Below are positions 8,584 through 25,600 of a stretch of 64,000 nucleotides of DNA, piece by piece. The notes under the pieces were generated by a model that saw nothing but the letters and a program-made list of their open reading frames with translations, was not told the DNA's origin and did not search any database. Source of the stretch: Campylobacteraceae bacterium (GTDB taxonomy: Bacteria; Campylobacterota; Campylobacteria; Campylobacterales; Sulfurovaceae); NCBI GenBank assembly GCA_027038275.1, contig JALVXC010000002.1:1-64000 (forward strand). The letters run 5' to 3'. Position 1 is the first letter of the stretch; each line of letters opens with the position of its first letter. The position numbers and the translations under genes are program-made.

Positions 8584-8646
8584 GATAGAGGGGTCAGGTG
8601 AACGTAATCATGCATAGCATGATTACGTTCACCTGACCCCTCTATC
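8584..8646. repeat. Perfect 30-base-arm palindrome, REP-like (copy 1)
   Basis: Arms 8584-8613 and 8617-8646 are exact reverse complements with a 3-base loop (ATA). The outer part begins GATAGAGGGGTCAGGTGA. The flanks add a further GATAT/ATATC pairing. The same GAGGGGTCAGGTGA outer arm occurs at 29808 with a different inner half. This fits a REP-type element of the kind moved by Y1 (RAYT/IS200-like) transposases. No such transposase is in the window. Confidence 0.75.
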
Positions 8647-8690
8647 TTATATCTTTTCCTTTATGCTTGGCATAAAACGATTTTAGGCTG

Positions 8691-8765
8691 AAGATAATAG
8701 GGGCGAAAGCTTAATTAATATACTTGAAAGAGTATATGTGTCAAATATGACACCCTATTAGAGGT
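8691..8765 (+). ncRNA. L10-type ribosomal protein leader of rplJ
   Basis: The segment before rplJ folds as a closing stem AATAGGG/CCCTATT (8696-8702/8753-8759) around three hairpins: GCGAAAGC, ATATACT/AGTATAT and GTGTCA/TGACAC. This multi-branch layout just before rplJ is that expected of the L10 leader, where L10(L12)4 binds and represses rplJL translation. Identification rests on position and fold, not on a covariance model. Confidence 0.65.
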
Positions 8766-8779
8766 CGAAAGGAGAATAT

Positions 8780-9265
8780 ATGACTAGAACAGAAAAAGAA
8801 GCTATTGTAAATGAGCTATCAACAGCTTTTGCTGAACAGGGTGCTGTAATTGTCTGTGATTACAAAGGTATGACTGTTGAAGCATTAGAGGGTGTTAGAG
8901 CATTAGCTAGAGAGAATGATGTCAATGTTAGAGTTGTAAAAAACACACTAGCAGGAATTGCACTTAAAAATGCAAACTGTGAAGAGTTAGAACTTCTTGA
9001 TAACAACATCTTTATCTGGGGTGAAGACCAGATTGCTACTTGTAAAGTGGCTGATAAATCTGCTATTGCTAACAAAGGTAAGTTCTCTATTAAAACAGGT
9101 GTAATTGAGTCAAAAGTTGCTGATATTGCAACTATTGAAGCGATGGCTAAGTTACCTGGTAGAGAAGAACTTCTTGGTATGTTACTAAATGTTTGGAATG
9201 GTCCAATTCGTTCATTTACAATTGGTCTTCAAGCATTGGCTACAAAAAAAGAAGAAGAGGCATAG
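8780..9265 (+). CDS. rplJ: 50S ribosomal protein uL10
   Basis: 161 residues. MTRTEKEAIVNELSTAFAEQ and VRVVKNTLAGIAL are the conserved RNA-binding portion; the C-terminal helix that carries bL12 dimers is present (NVWNGPIRSFTIGLQALATK). It forms the base of the ribosomal stalk. RBS AAAGGAG is at 8768-8774. It is the likely autogenous repressor through the upstream leader. Confidence 0.96.
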   Translation: MTRTEKEAIVNELSTAFAEQGAVIVCDYKGMTVEALEGVRALARENDVNVRVVKNTLAGIALKNANCEELELLDNNIFIWGEDQIATCKVADKSAIANKGKFSIKTGVIESKVADIATIEAMAKLPGREELLGMLLNVWNGPIRSFTIGLQALATKKEEEA

Positions 9266-9333
9266 GTTTTGCAGATTCGATTTTATCGAACAATTTAAAT
9301 ATTAAAATTATAGAATCATAAAAGGAATTAATT

Positions 9334-9705
9334 ATGGCAACAACTAAAGAAGATGTATTAGAGTTTATCTCAAATTTGTCAGTATTGGAGCTTTCAGAGT
9401 TAGTAAAAGAGTTTGAAGAACATTTTGGTGTATCTGCACAAGCTACTGTAGTAGCAGCAGGTGGAGATGCAGGTGCAGCTGCTGCAGAAGAGAAAACAGA
9501 GTTTGATGTTGTTCTTACAGATGCAGGTGCTAAGAAAATTAATGCTATTAAAGTTGTAAGAGCAATTACTGGTCTTGGACTTAAAGAGGCAAAGGCTGCT
9601 GTTGAAGATGTTCCAACTACACTTAAAGAGGCTATCTCTAAAGAGGAAGCAGAAGAGATTAAAAAGCAGATTGAAGAGGCTGGTGCTTCTTGTGAAGTTA
9701 AATAG
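9334..9705 (+). CDS. rplL: 50S ribosomal protein bL12 (L7/L12)
   Basis: 123 residues. N-terminal dimerisation domain (about 1-35), an alanine/glycine hinge (about 42-55) and the factor-binding C-terminal domain ([20 protein letters not shown]) are all present. It recruits translational GTPases to the ribosome. It follows rplJ by 68 bases, which contain a small TTCGAT/ATCGAA hairpin at about 9277. Confidence 0.97.
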   Translation: MATTKEDVLEFISNLSVLELSELVKEFEEHFGVSAQATVVAAGGDAGAAAAEEKTEFDVVLTDAGAKKINAIKVVRAITGLGLKEAKAAVEDVPTTLKEAISKEEAEEIKKQIEEAGASCEVK

Positions 9706-9725
9706 GTCATTTTTGACTTATGCTT

Positions 9726-9757
9726 TTCAGATGAGTTTTTCTCATCTGAAATTTTTA
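9726..9757 (+). terminator. Terminator/attenuator after rplL
   Basis: TTCAGATGAG and CTCATCTGAA form a 10-base stem with loop TTTTT, followed by ATTTTTAATG. It lies 20 bases after the rplL stop. It is the expected partial terminator that makes stalk protein output exceed that of RNA polymerase. Confidence 0.75.
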
Positions 9758-9774
9758 ATGTTTCAACCCTTTCT

Positions 9775-9847
9775 TCTACTGCATTAGTAACAGTAGATAA
9801 ACCTATGCTCAGGTTATAATTCTTGTACTGCATTAGTAACAGTACAA
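9775..9847 (+). promoter_or_regulatory. Twin covarying hairpins between rplL and rpoB
   Basis: Two hairpins carry the identical 9-base loop CATTAGTAA. The first has stem TCTACTG/CAGTAGA (9775-9797), the second TTGTACTG/CAGTACAA (9823-9847). The outer stem bases differ between the two copies but stay paired. A third small hairpin, AACCT/AGGTT, sits between them, and TATAAT (9815-9820) lies before the second. Function unknown; a protein-binding RNA signal or a duplicated control element for rpoBC is possible. Confidence 0.55.
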
Positions 9848-9891
9848 AATCAACAAAGACAGATTATATTTTATTAGGATATAGCGATAAG

Positions 9892-9912
9892 CTATTGCGC
9901 AATAGTTTTTTT
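9892..9912 (+). terminator. Attenuator-like palindrome before rpoB
   Basis: CTATTGCGCAATAG is a perfect 14-base palindrome followed directly by seven T residues, 45 bases before the rpoB start. It is a compact intrinsic terminator shape and may attenuate rpoBC transcription. Confidence 0.6.
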
Positions 9913-9944
9913 GTATATCTATACATTTATTAATTAACATATAA

Positions 9945-18640
<8,696 letters not shown>

Positions 18641-18653
18641 CTCTTCTCTCTCT

Positions 18654-18995
18654 TTATGGCATTGTTCTCCACTCTGCATTAGAGTAAAACTTAGGGTCAA
18701 ATTTGTACTTATAGGTAATCTTTTCTGGTGGTTGAACGTAATCTTCAGCTAAAAAAGTTCCTGCTTTAGGAGAAAACTCTCTACTATTATCATTCTCTAT
18801 AATTTGAGACTGCATAGCAATAGACTCTTGATGAAGCATATTATCAGCATAAGGGTCTTGAACTATACCATAATTATTATTGTATAAGTGTGCTTCTGAT
18901 ACTGAAATAACTTGTTGTTGTGAACTACAAGCACTTATTATAAGTAAAGAGATAGATAGAATAACAGAGTGTATGCTTTTTTTTATAAAATTCAT
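18654..18995 (-). CDS. Small lipoprotein of unknown function
   Basis: 113 residues. A charged N-terminus (MNFIKKS), hydrophobic core and lipobox LIISACSS give cysteine 23 as the lipidated residue. The mature part is polar, with no recognisable domain (YNNNYGIVQDPYADNM; TYKYKFDPKFYSNAEW). It is probably anchored in the inner or outer membrane. It lies on the opposite strand between rpoC and rpsL, an interruption of the usual continuous operon. Function unknown. Confidence 0.7.
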   Translation of the reverse strand: MNFIKKSIHSVILSISLLIISACSSQQQVISVSEAHLYNNNYGIVQDPYADNMLHQESIAMQSQIIENDNSREFSPKAGTFLAEDYVQPPEKITYKYKFDPKFYSNAEWRTMP

Positions 18996-19154
18996 AATAA
19001 ATCCTAATATTAATTTTTTTTAAAATAAAATATATAATATTTAAGCTTAAAGTAAAATTATATTTTAAGTTTTATATAAGACTTTAAATAGCACACTATA
19101 TATTTTTATAACCATTTTTCAATAAAAAAAGATAATAACTAAAGAATGTTTCGG

Positions 19155-19160
19155 TATAAT
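19155..19160 (+). promoter_or_regulatory. -10 element of the rpsL-rpsG-fusA promoter
   Basis: TATAAT in context TCGGTATAATATG, about 100 bases before the rpsL start and 17 bases before the long leader hairpin. No clear -35 box. It puts the transcript start at about 19167. Confidence 0.65.
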
Positions 19161-19177
19161 ATGCACCATTTTCTAAA

Positions 19178-19226
19178 TTGAGAACCCCGAAAATGCGTTT
19201 AAATAGCGTTTTTTCGGGGTTCTCAA
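19178..19226 (+). promoter_or_regulatory. Long leader hairpin of the str operon
   Basis: Arms 19178-19193 (TTGAGAACCCCGAAAA) and 19211-19226 are exact reverse complements over 16 bases, with a 17-base loop. The hairpin would form at the very 5' end of the rpsL-rpsG-fusA mRNA and stops 20 bases before the ribosome site. There is no U-run after it, so it is more likely a stability or protein-binding element than a terminator. Confidence 0.65.
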
Positions 19227-19258
19227 CCCAGATTTTAATTCAAATTAAAGGAATTGTG

Positions 19259-19633
19259 TTGCCTACAATAAACCAATTGGTTCGTAAAGAACGTAAAAAG
19301 GTGATTAAAAAATCAAAATCACCAGCATTAGTAAACTGTCCTCAAAGAAGAGGTGTATGTACTAGAGTCTATACTACAACTCCAAAAAAACCTAACTCAG
19401 CTTTAAGAAAAGTTGCAAAAGTTAGATTGACAAGTGGATTTGAAGTTATCTCGTACATTGGTGGAGAGGGTCATAACCTTCAAGAGCACTCTATTGTACT
19501 TGTACGTGGTGGTAGAATCAAAGATTTACCAGGGGTTAAGTATCATATTGTTCGTGGTGCATTGGATGCATCTGGTGTTAATGGTAGAACTGTTGCACGT
19601 TCTAAATATGGTACAAAAAAACCTAAAAAGTAA
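19259..19633 (+). CDS. rpsL: 30S ribosomal protein uS12
   Basis: 124 residues from a TTG start at 19259, giving the universal [16 protein letters not shown]-terminus. AAAGG (19247-19251) is 7 bases upstream. The 151-residue track version begins inside the leader hairpin and adds residues no uS12 has. [13 protein letters not shown] is the wild-type streptomycin-related loop. It is part of the decoding centre and first gene of the str operon. Confidence 0.96.
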   Translation: MPTINQLVRKERKKVIKKSKSPALVNCPQRRGVCTRVYTTTPKKPNSALRKVAKVRLTSGFEVISYIGGEGHNLQEHSIVLVRGGRIKDLPGVKYHIVRGALDASGVNGRTVARSKYGTKKPKK

Positions 19634-19768
19634 GGTAACCCATAGCTTTGACCATGTCAAACAATAAAGCAAAAGAGTTAGTTCAGAAATGAGCTTTAAA
19701 CAGTTTTTATCAAATAATCTTTGAGTAGATTAACCTTAGGGGATAAAAATTGAGTAAATCAATAGTAA

Positions 19769-20266
<498 letters not shown>

Positions 20267-20275
20267 GGGAATAGT

Positions 20276-22363
20276 ATGGCACGAACACATAAGCTTGAAG
20301 ACGTAAGAAACATTGGTATTGCAGCACACATTGATGCTGGTAAAACAACAACTACAGAGAGAATTCTTTTCTATACAGGTGTAGAGCATAAAATCGGTGA
20401 AGTTCACGATGGTGCAGCAACTATGGACTGGATGGAGCAAGAGCAAGAGAGAGGTATTACTATTACCTCTGCTGCTACTACTTGTGAGTGGTTAGGTAAA
20501 CAGATTAACATTATTGACACTCCTGGTCACGTTGACTTTACCATTGAAGTTGAGCGTTCTATGAGAGTACTTGACGGTGCTGTATCTGTATTTTGTGCTG
20601 TTGGTGGGGTTCAGCCACAGTCTGAAACAGTATGGAGACAGCGTAACCGTTATGGTGTACCATCAATTGTATTTGTTAACAAATATGACCGAACAGGTGC
20701 TGACTTCTATGAGGTTGAGAGACAGATTAAAGATAGACTAAAAGGTAACCCTGTTCCAATTCAAATTCCAATTGGTGCTGAAGAGAACTTTCAAGGTGTT
20801 GTTGACCTTGTAAAGATGAAAGCGATTGTTTGGGATGCAGAAGCTGCCATGGGTTCTAAGTACTATGTTGAAGAGATTCCAGAAGATATGATGGAGTTGG
20901 CTGAAGAGTATCGTGAAAAGATGATTGAAGAGATTTCTGCAGCTGATGGTAATGATGAACTTATGGAAAAATATATGGAGGGTGAAGAGCTTACAGAAGA
21001 GGAGATTAAAGCAGGAATTAAAGCTGCAACTCTTGGTATGCATATTGTTCCAATGACTGTTGGTTCTGCCTTTAAAAATAAAGGTGTTCAAACACTACTT
21101 GATGCAGTTGTCGACTATTTGCCATCTCCAGTTGAAGCAGAGGCAATTAGAGGAACAATGATGGATGATGAGGAGCAGGAGGTTGTTGTTGAATCTACCG
21201 ATAATGGTCCATTTGCTGCTTTAGCATTTAAGATTATGACTGACCCTTATGTTGGACAGTTAACATTTATTCGTGTATATCGTGGTTCTTTAGAATCAGG
21301 CTCTTACGTTCATAACTCAACTAAAGATAAAAAAGAACGTGTTGGTAGAATTATGAAGATGCACGCGATTAAAAGAGAAGAGGTTTCTGAAATCTATGCA
21401 GGTGAGATTGGTGCTGTTGTTGGTCTAAAATATACTACTACAGGAGATACTCTCTGTGACCCTGCTGAAAAAGTAGTACTTGAAAGAATGGATTTCCCAG
21501 ACCCAGTTATCTCAGTAGCTGTTGAGCCAAAAACAAAAGCTGACCAAGAGAAGATGGGTATTGCTCTTTCAAAACTAGCAGCAGAAGACCCATCTTTCCG
21601 TGTCTCAACAGATGAAGAGTCTGGTCAAACAATTATTGCAGGTATGGGTGAGCTTCACCTTGAGATTATTGTTGACAGAATGAAGAGAGAGTTTAATGTA
21701 GAGGCTGAAGTTGGTGCTCCACAGGTTGCTTACCGCGAGAGTATTAGAACAGCAGTTAAAAAAGAGTACAAGTATGCAAAACAGTCTGGTGGACGTGGGC
21801 AGTATGGTCATGTATTTTTACATATTGAACCTCAAGAGGCTGGTGCTGGTTATGAGTTTGTCAATGAGATTAAAGGTGGGGTTATTCCAAAAGAGTTTAT
21901 TGGACCTGTTGATAAAGGTATTCAAGAGGCAATGCTTAGAGGAATTCAAGCTGGTTACCCTGTTGAAGATGTAAAAGTAACTCTTTATGATGGTTCTTTC
22001 CACGATGTTGACTCATCTGAAATGGCATTTAAACTAGCAGGTTCTATGTGTTTTAGAGAGGGTTGTAAAGAGGCTGACCCATTTATCTTAGAGCCAATGA
22101 TGAAAGTTGAAGTTGAGACTCCAGAAGATTATATGGGAGATGTTATTGGTGATATATCTAAAAGACGAGGTATTGTTCGTGGTATGAGTGATAGAGCAGG
22201 AAACAAAATTGTTGATGCTTTTGTACCACTCTCAGAGATGTTTGGTTACTCAACAGACCTACGTTCAATGAGTCAAGGTCGTGCAACTTACTCAATGGAG
22301 TTTGACCATTATGATGAAGTACCTGCTAACGTAGCTAAAGAGATTATCGAAAAAAGAAACTAA
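20276..22363 (+). CDS. fusA: Translation elongation factor G
   Basis: 695 residues. P-loop [15 protein letters not shown] (about 17-31), DTPGHVDFT (about 81-89) and NKYD guanine motif are present, and domains II-V are full length. It drives ribosomal translocation with GTP. It starts 9 bases after rpsG and is the last gene of the str operon. Confidence 0.98.
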   Translation: MARTHKLEDVRNIGIAAHIDAGKTTTTERILFYTGVEHKIGEVHDGAATMDWMEQEQERGITITSAATTCEWLGKQINIIDTPGHVDFTIEVERSMRVLDGAVSVFCAVGGVQPQSETVWRQRNRYGVPSIVFVNKYDRTGADFYEVERQIKDRLKGNPVPIQIPIGAEENFQGVVDLVKMKAIVWDAEAAMGSKYYVEEIPEDMMELAEEYREKMIEEISAADGNDELMEKYMEGEELTEEEIKAGIKAATLGMHIVPMTVGSAFKNKGVQTLLDAVVDYLPSPVEAEAIRGTMMDDEEQEVVVESTDNGPFAALAFKIMTDPYVGQLTFIRVYRGSLESGSYVHNSTKDKKERVGRIMKMHAIKREEVSEIYAGEIGAVVGLKYTTTGDTLCDPAEKVVLERMDFPDPVISVAVEPKTKADQEKMGIALSKLAAEDPSFRVSTDEESGQTIIAGMGELHLEIIVDRMKREFNVEAEVGAPQVAYRESIRTAVKKEYKYAKQSGGRGQYGHVFLHIEPQEAGAGYEFVNEIKGGVIPKEFIGPVDKGIQEAMLRGIQAGYPVEDVKVTLYDGSFHDVDSSEMAFKLAGSMCFREGCKEADPFILEPMMKVEVETPEDYMGDVIGDISKRRGIVRGMSDRAGNKIVDAFVPLSEMFGYSTDLRSMSQGRATYSMEFDHYDEVPANVAKEIIEKRN

Positions 22364-22382
22364 GGATTATCCTTAGTTTTTT
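22358..22382 (+). terminator. Intrinsic terminator of fusA
   Basis: AACTAAGGA and TCCTTAGTT form a perfect 9-base stem with loop TTA and a six-T run. The stem overlaps the fusA stop codon. Confidence 0.85.
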
Positions 22383-22400
22383 AATATTTTACTTTTCTAA

Positions 22401-22437
22401 ATTCACTAGAGCTCTTCTAGTGAATCTTTCCCTTTTT
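22401..22437 (+). terminator. Second hairpin downstream of fusA
   Basis: ATTCACTAGA and TCTAGTGAAT form a perfect 10-base stem with loop GCTCT, followed by CTTTCCCTTTTTATT. Probably a back-up terminator. The rest of the 263-base gap before the next gene is AT-rich and shows no further element. Confidence 0.55.
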
Positions 22438-22626
22438 ATTATTATTCTTTTATATATATTAAAAATACAATTAAAAATCTATATTAAAGTTAATTTAATA
22501 TAAAATTTACTTTACAATAATAACTAAACTATTTTTAAAATATTTAAGTGTTTTATTATTATTTAATGTTAAAATATAATTAAAATAAACAATTTATAAT
22601 ATTGTTATAAACTAAAGGAGTCAATT

Positions 22627-25600
22627 ATGATGACGAATAGTATCAGATATAGAGGTATAAGAGGGATAATACTCCTCTTTTTACTCTTTAGTATAAATAT
22701 TTATGCTCAAATTGAATTTTCAAATTTAGATACCAACTCTAATGTAATGAAAAAAACAAAAAAAAGCTCTATGGTTCTCTCTAAGTCTAGTTCAGATGGA
22801 ATTCAGTTGGGTGACTATGTTTGGTTTGATTATAATTTAAATGGTATCCAAGATAAGGGTGAAATTGGATTGGCTAATGTTAAGGTAAAACTATTTAATA
22901 CAGCAGACTGCTCAGGTACACATATTCAAGAGACAGTAACATCTAATTTAGGATATTATGAGTTTAAAAATCTTACTCCTACAACTGATGAGTATTGTAT
23001 AGCTGTTGAGTATCCAAACTATTGGAAAGCAACAAAACCAAATCAGGGTGAAGCTAATTTTGATTCAAATGTGATAGAGTCAGCTAATGGAATAGGAAAG
23101 ATTAAAAATATTTTAGTAAGTTATAATGATAATAGTTTAGATATAGGACTCCATCATAAAGATACAAACTGTCAAGCTCTTGGGTTGGAAGTGGGAGCTA
23201 TTGGTAAATATGCTTATGCTAATGTATGGGGAGTTAAGGCTTGGTTAGAAGTTGAGTTCAACAATGTTACAGCTCATGGATTTTGTCATGAATATACAAA
23301 TGGAGCTCCTGATGAGTACGATAAATATGTAGTACATAGTGTAGATAGATTAAATTTTACAGAACAACAACGAGATAAACTCTCAAGAGCATTTCAATTT
23401 GCAAGTGACCCAGAGGTCATTGAACTATTTACTAAAACTTTTGATAAAGAGGAGAGTTATCCTTGGATTGAAGCATTCCATAATATTTTTATTTGGTATA
23501 TCACCGATTGGAACTACTCTTTAAAAAAGCTTGATAGTTTTATTGATGAAGCAGGTTGGTTTAAAAACTTAACACAAAAAGAGAAAGATTCATTAAAAGA
23601 TATTGCTCGTCTTATAGTTGATAAAATAGATGGAACTAATGGTCAAACTCAATATCAACCTATGAAAGTCTATTATCTTTGGAATATAACTTCAGACAAG
23701 CGTCAAGATGTTATTGTGCCTGAGACATTTTTAATTCCAAATCAGAAAGAGTGTAGTGGAGATTCAGACCCTCTTATTAAAGTTAATCTTGGAGATAGAG
23801 TTTGGTTAGATAGTAATAAAAATGGAAAACAAGATAACAATGAGGTTGGACTACAAGGTATTAAAGTTGAACTCTATGATACCAATGGAAAGCTTCTATC
23901 TTCTACGCTAACCAATAAAGAGGGTCTATATAGTTTTAATAATTTAGATGCTGGAGAGTATCAGGTTAAGTTTATTAAAAAGGCTGGGTACTCATTTACA
24001 ACAAAAAAAGCAACAGGGGTAAGCTCTTCACTTAATTCAGATGCTGATATATCTACAGGTTTAACAGATACTATATTTTTAGAGGATGAAAATTTAGATA
24101 TAGATGCAGGTATGTATGTTACTCCTCAACCAAGCCTTACTATTACAAAAACAACTAATGATGGTAATGTTTCTAATATTATTGTAGGAGATACAATTAC
24201 TTGGAGATATTTAGTTAAAAATAGTGGAAATACTATTATTAGTAATATTAAAGTAACAGATGATAAAGAGGGAGCAGTAGCTTGTAGTAATAATACACTC
24301 AATCCTACTCAGAGTATGACCTGTACTAAAGTTGGTGTAGCTATTTTAGGAGCTTATAAAAACATAGGAAAAGTCGAGGGAGTTGACCCAGATGGTCATA
24401 AGGTAACTGCTACAGATGAAAGCTCTTATGTTGGACATGAAGCACCTGTTCAATTAGGAAGTGTTGGTAACTATGTTTGGTTAGATAGCAACAAAAATGG
24501 CATTCAAGATGCAGGTGAGTTACCACTAAGCAAAGTAGCTGTTCAACTATTTAATAATAGTAATAAACTTATAAAATCTACAAAGACTAATAGCAGTGGA
24601 GAGTATGAGTTTAAAGATATACCTGCTAGTAAGTACTATGTAAAATTTAGTATTCCAAGTGGTTATAGTATTACTAAAAAATCACAAGGTAGTGACAATA
24701 CAAAAGATTCAGATGTAAACAGTAATGGTAAAACATCGCTCTTTGAGTTAGGGGCAGGTCAAAATAGAAGTGATATTGATATGGGACTCTACCCAACACC
24801 AGCCAATCTAGGAGATAGAGTTTGGTTCGATACTAATGCTAATGGTATTCAAGATAGTAATGAAAAAAGAGGTGTTTCAGGAGTAACTGTTAAGCTATAT
24901 AGTGAAGCAAAAAAATTAATAGCAACTACTAAAACAAATAGTAGAGGAGAGTATATTTTGGGAAATTTAACTCCTGGAAACTACTATGTAGAGTTTGAAG
25001 TACCAAATAACTATAAAGTTAGTCCTAAAAAGCAGGGTAGTAACCAAAGTAGTGATTCAAATGCTGATAAAAATGGTAAAACAGATATCTTTACACTACA
25101 TGCAGGAAGAGATAATAAAACAATCGACATGGGACTCTACCAAGAGAGTACAAAGATTGGAGATAGAGTATTTTATGACTTAAATAAAAATGGTATTCAA
25201 GATAGTGGTGAAAATGGAGTTGGTGATGTAACTGTAAAACTCTTTAAAGCAGATAGTGGTAAACTTATTAAAACTACTAAAACTTCTGCTTCTGGAATCT
25301 ATCTTTTTGAAGATATACCAGTAGGTGAGTACTATATTGAGTTTACTGCACCAGCAGGATACACCATTACCGATGCACACAAAGGTACAAAAGAGAACGA
25401 CTCTGACCCAGATAAGAGTGGAAGAACAGAGAACTTTACTGTTGAGGCAGGAACACAAGATAGTAGTATAGATATGGGTATTTACCAAAATGTGGTAAGT
25501 TATGGAGATAGAGTCTTTTTAGATACCAACCACAATGGATTACAAGATATTGGAGAGAAGGGTGTAAAAAATGTTAAAGTAACTATCTTCTCTGCCAATA

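Noticed and set aside
9240-9833. 197-residue minus-strand ORF over rplL
   Set aside because: It is antisense to an unmistakable bL12 gene, with low-complexity Ser/Ala composition mirrored from it.
9775-9847. 19-base direct repeat considered as an attachment-site or CRISPR remnant
   Set aside because: Only two copies exist, both inside self-complementary hairpins with paired flanks, which favours an RNA structural role.
19178-19258. N-terminal extension of rpsL in the ORF track
   Set aside because: It begins inside a perfect leader hairpin and adds residues absent from uS12. TTG 19259 has the right ribosome site spacing and gives the universal N-terminus.
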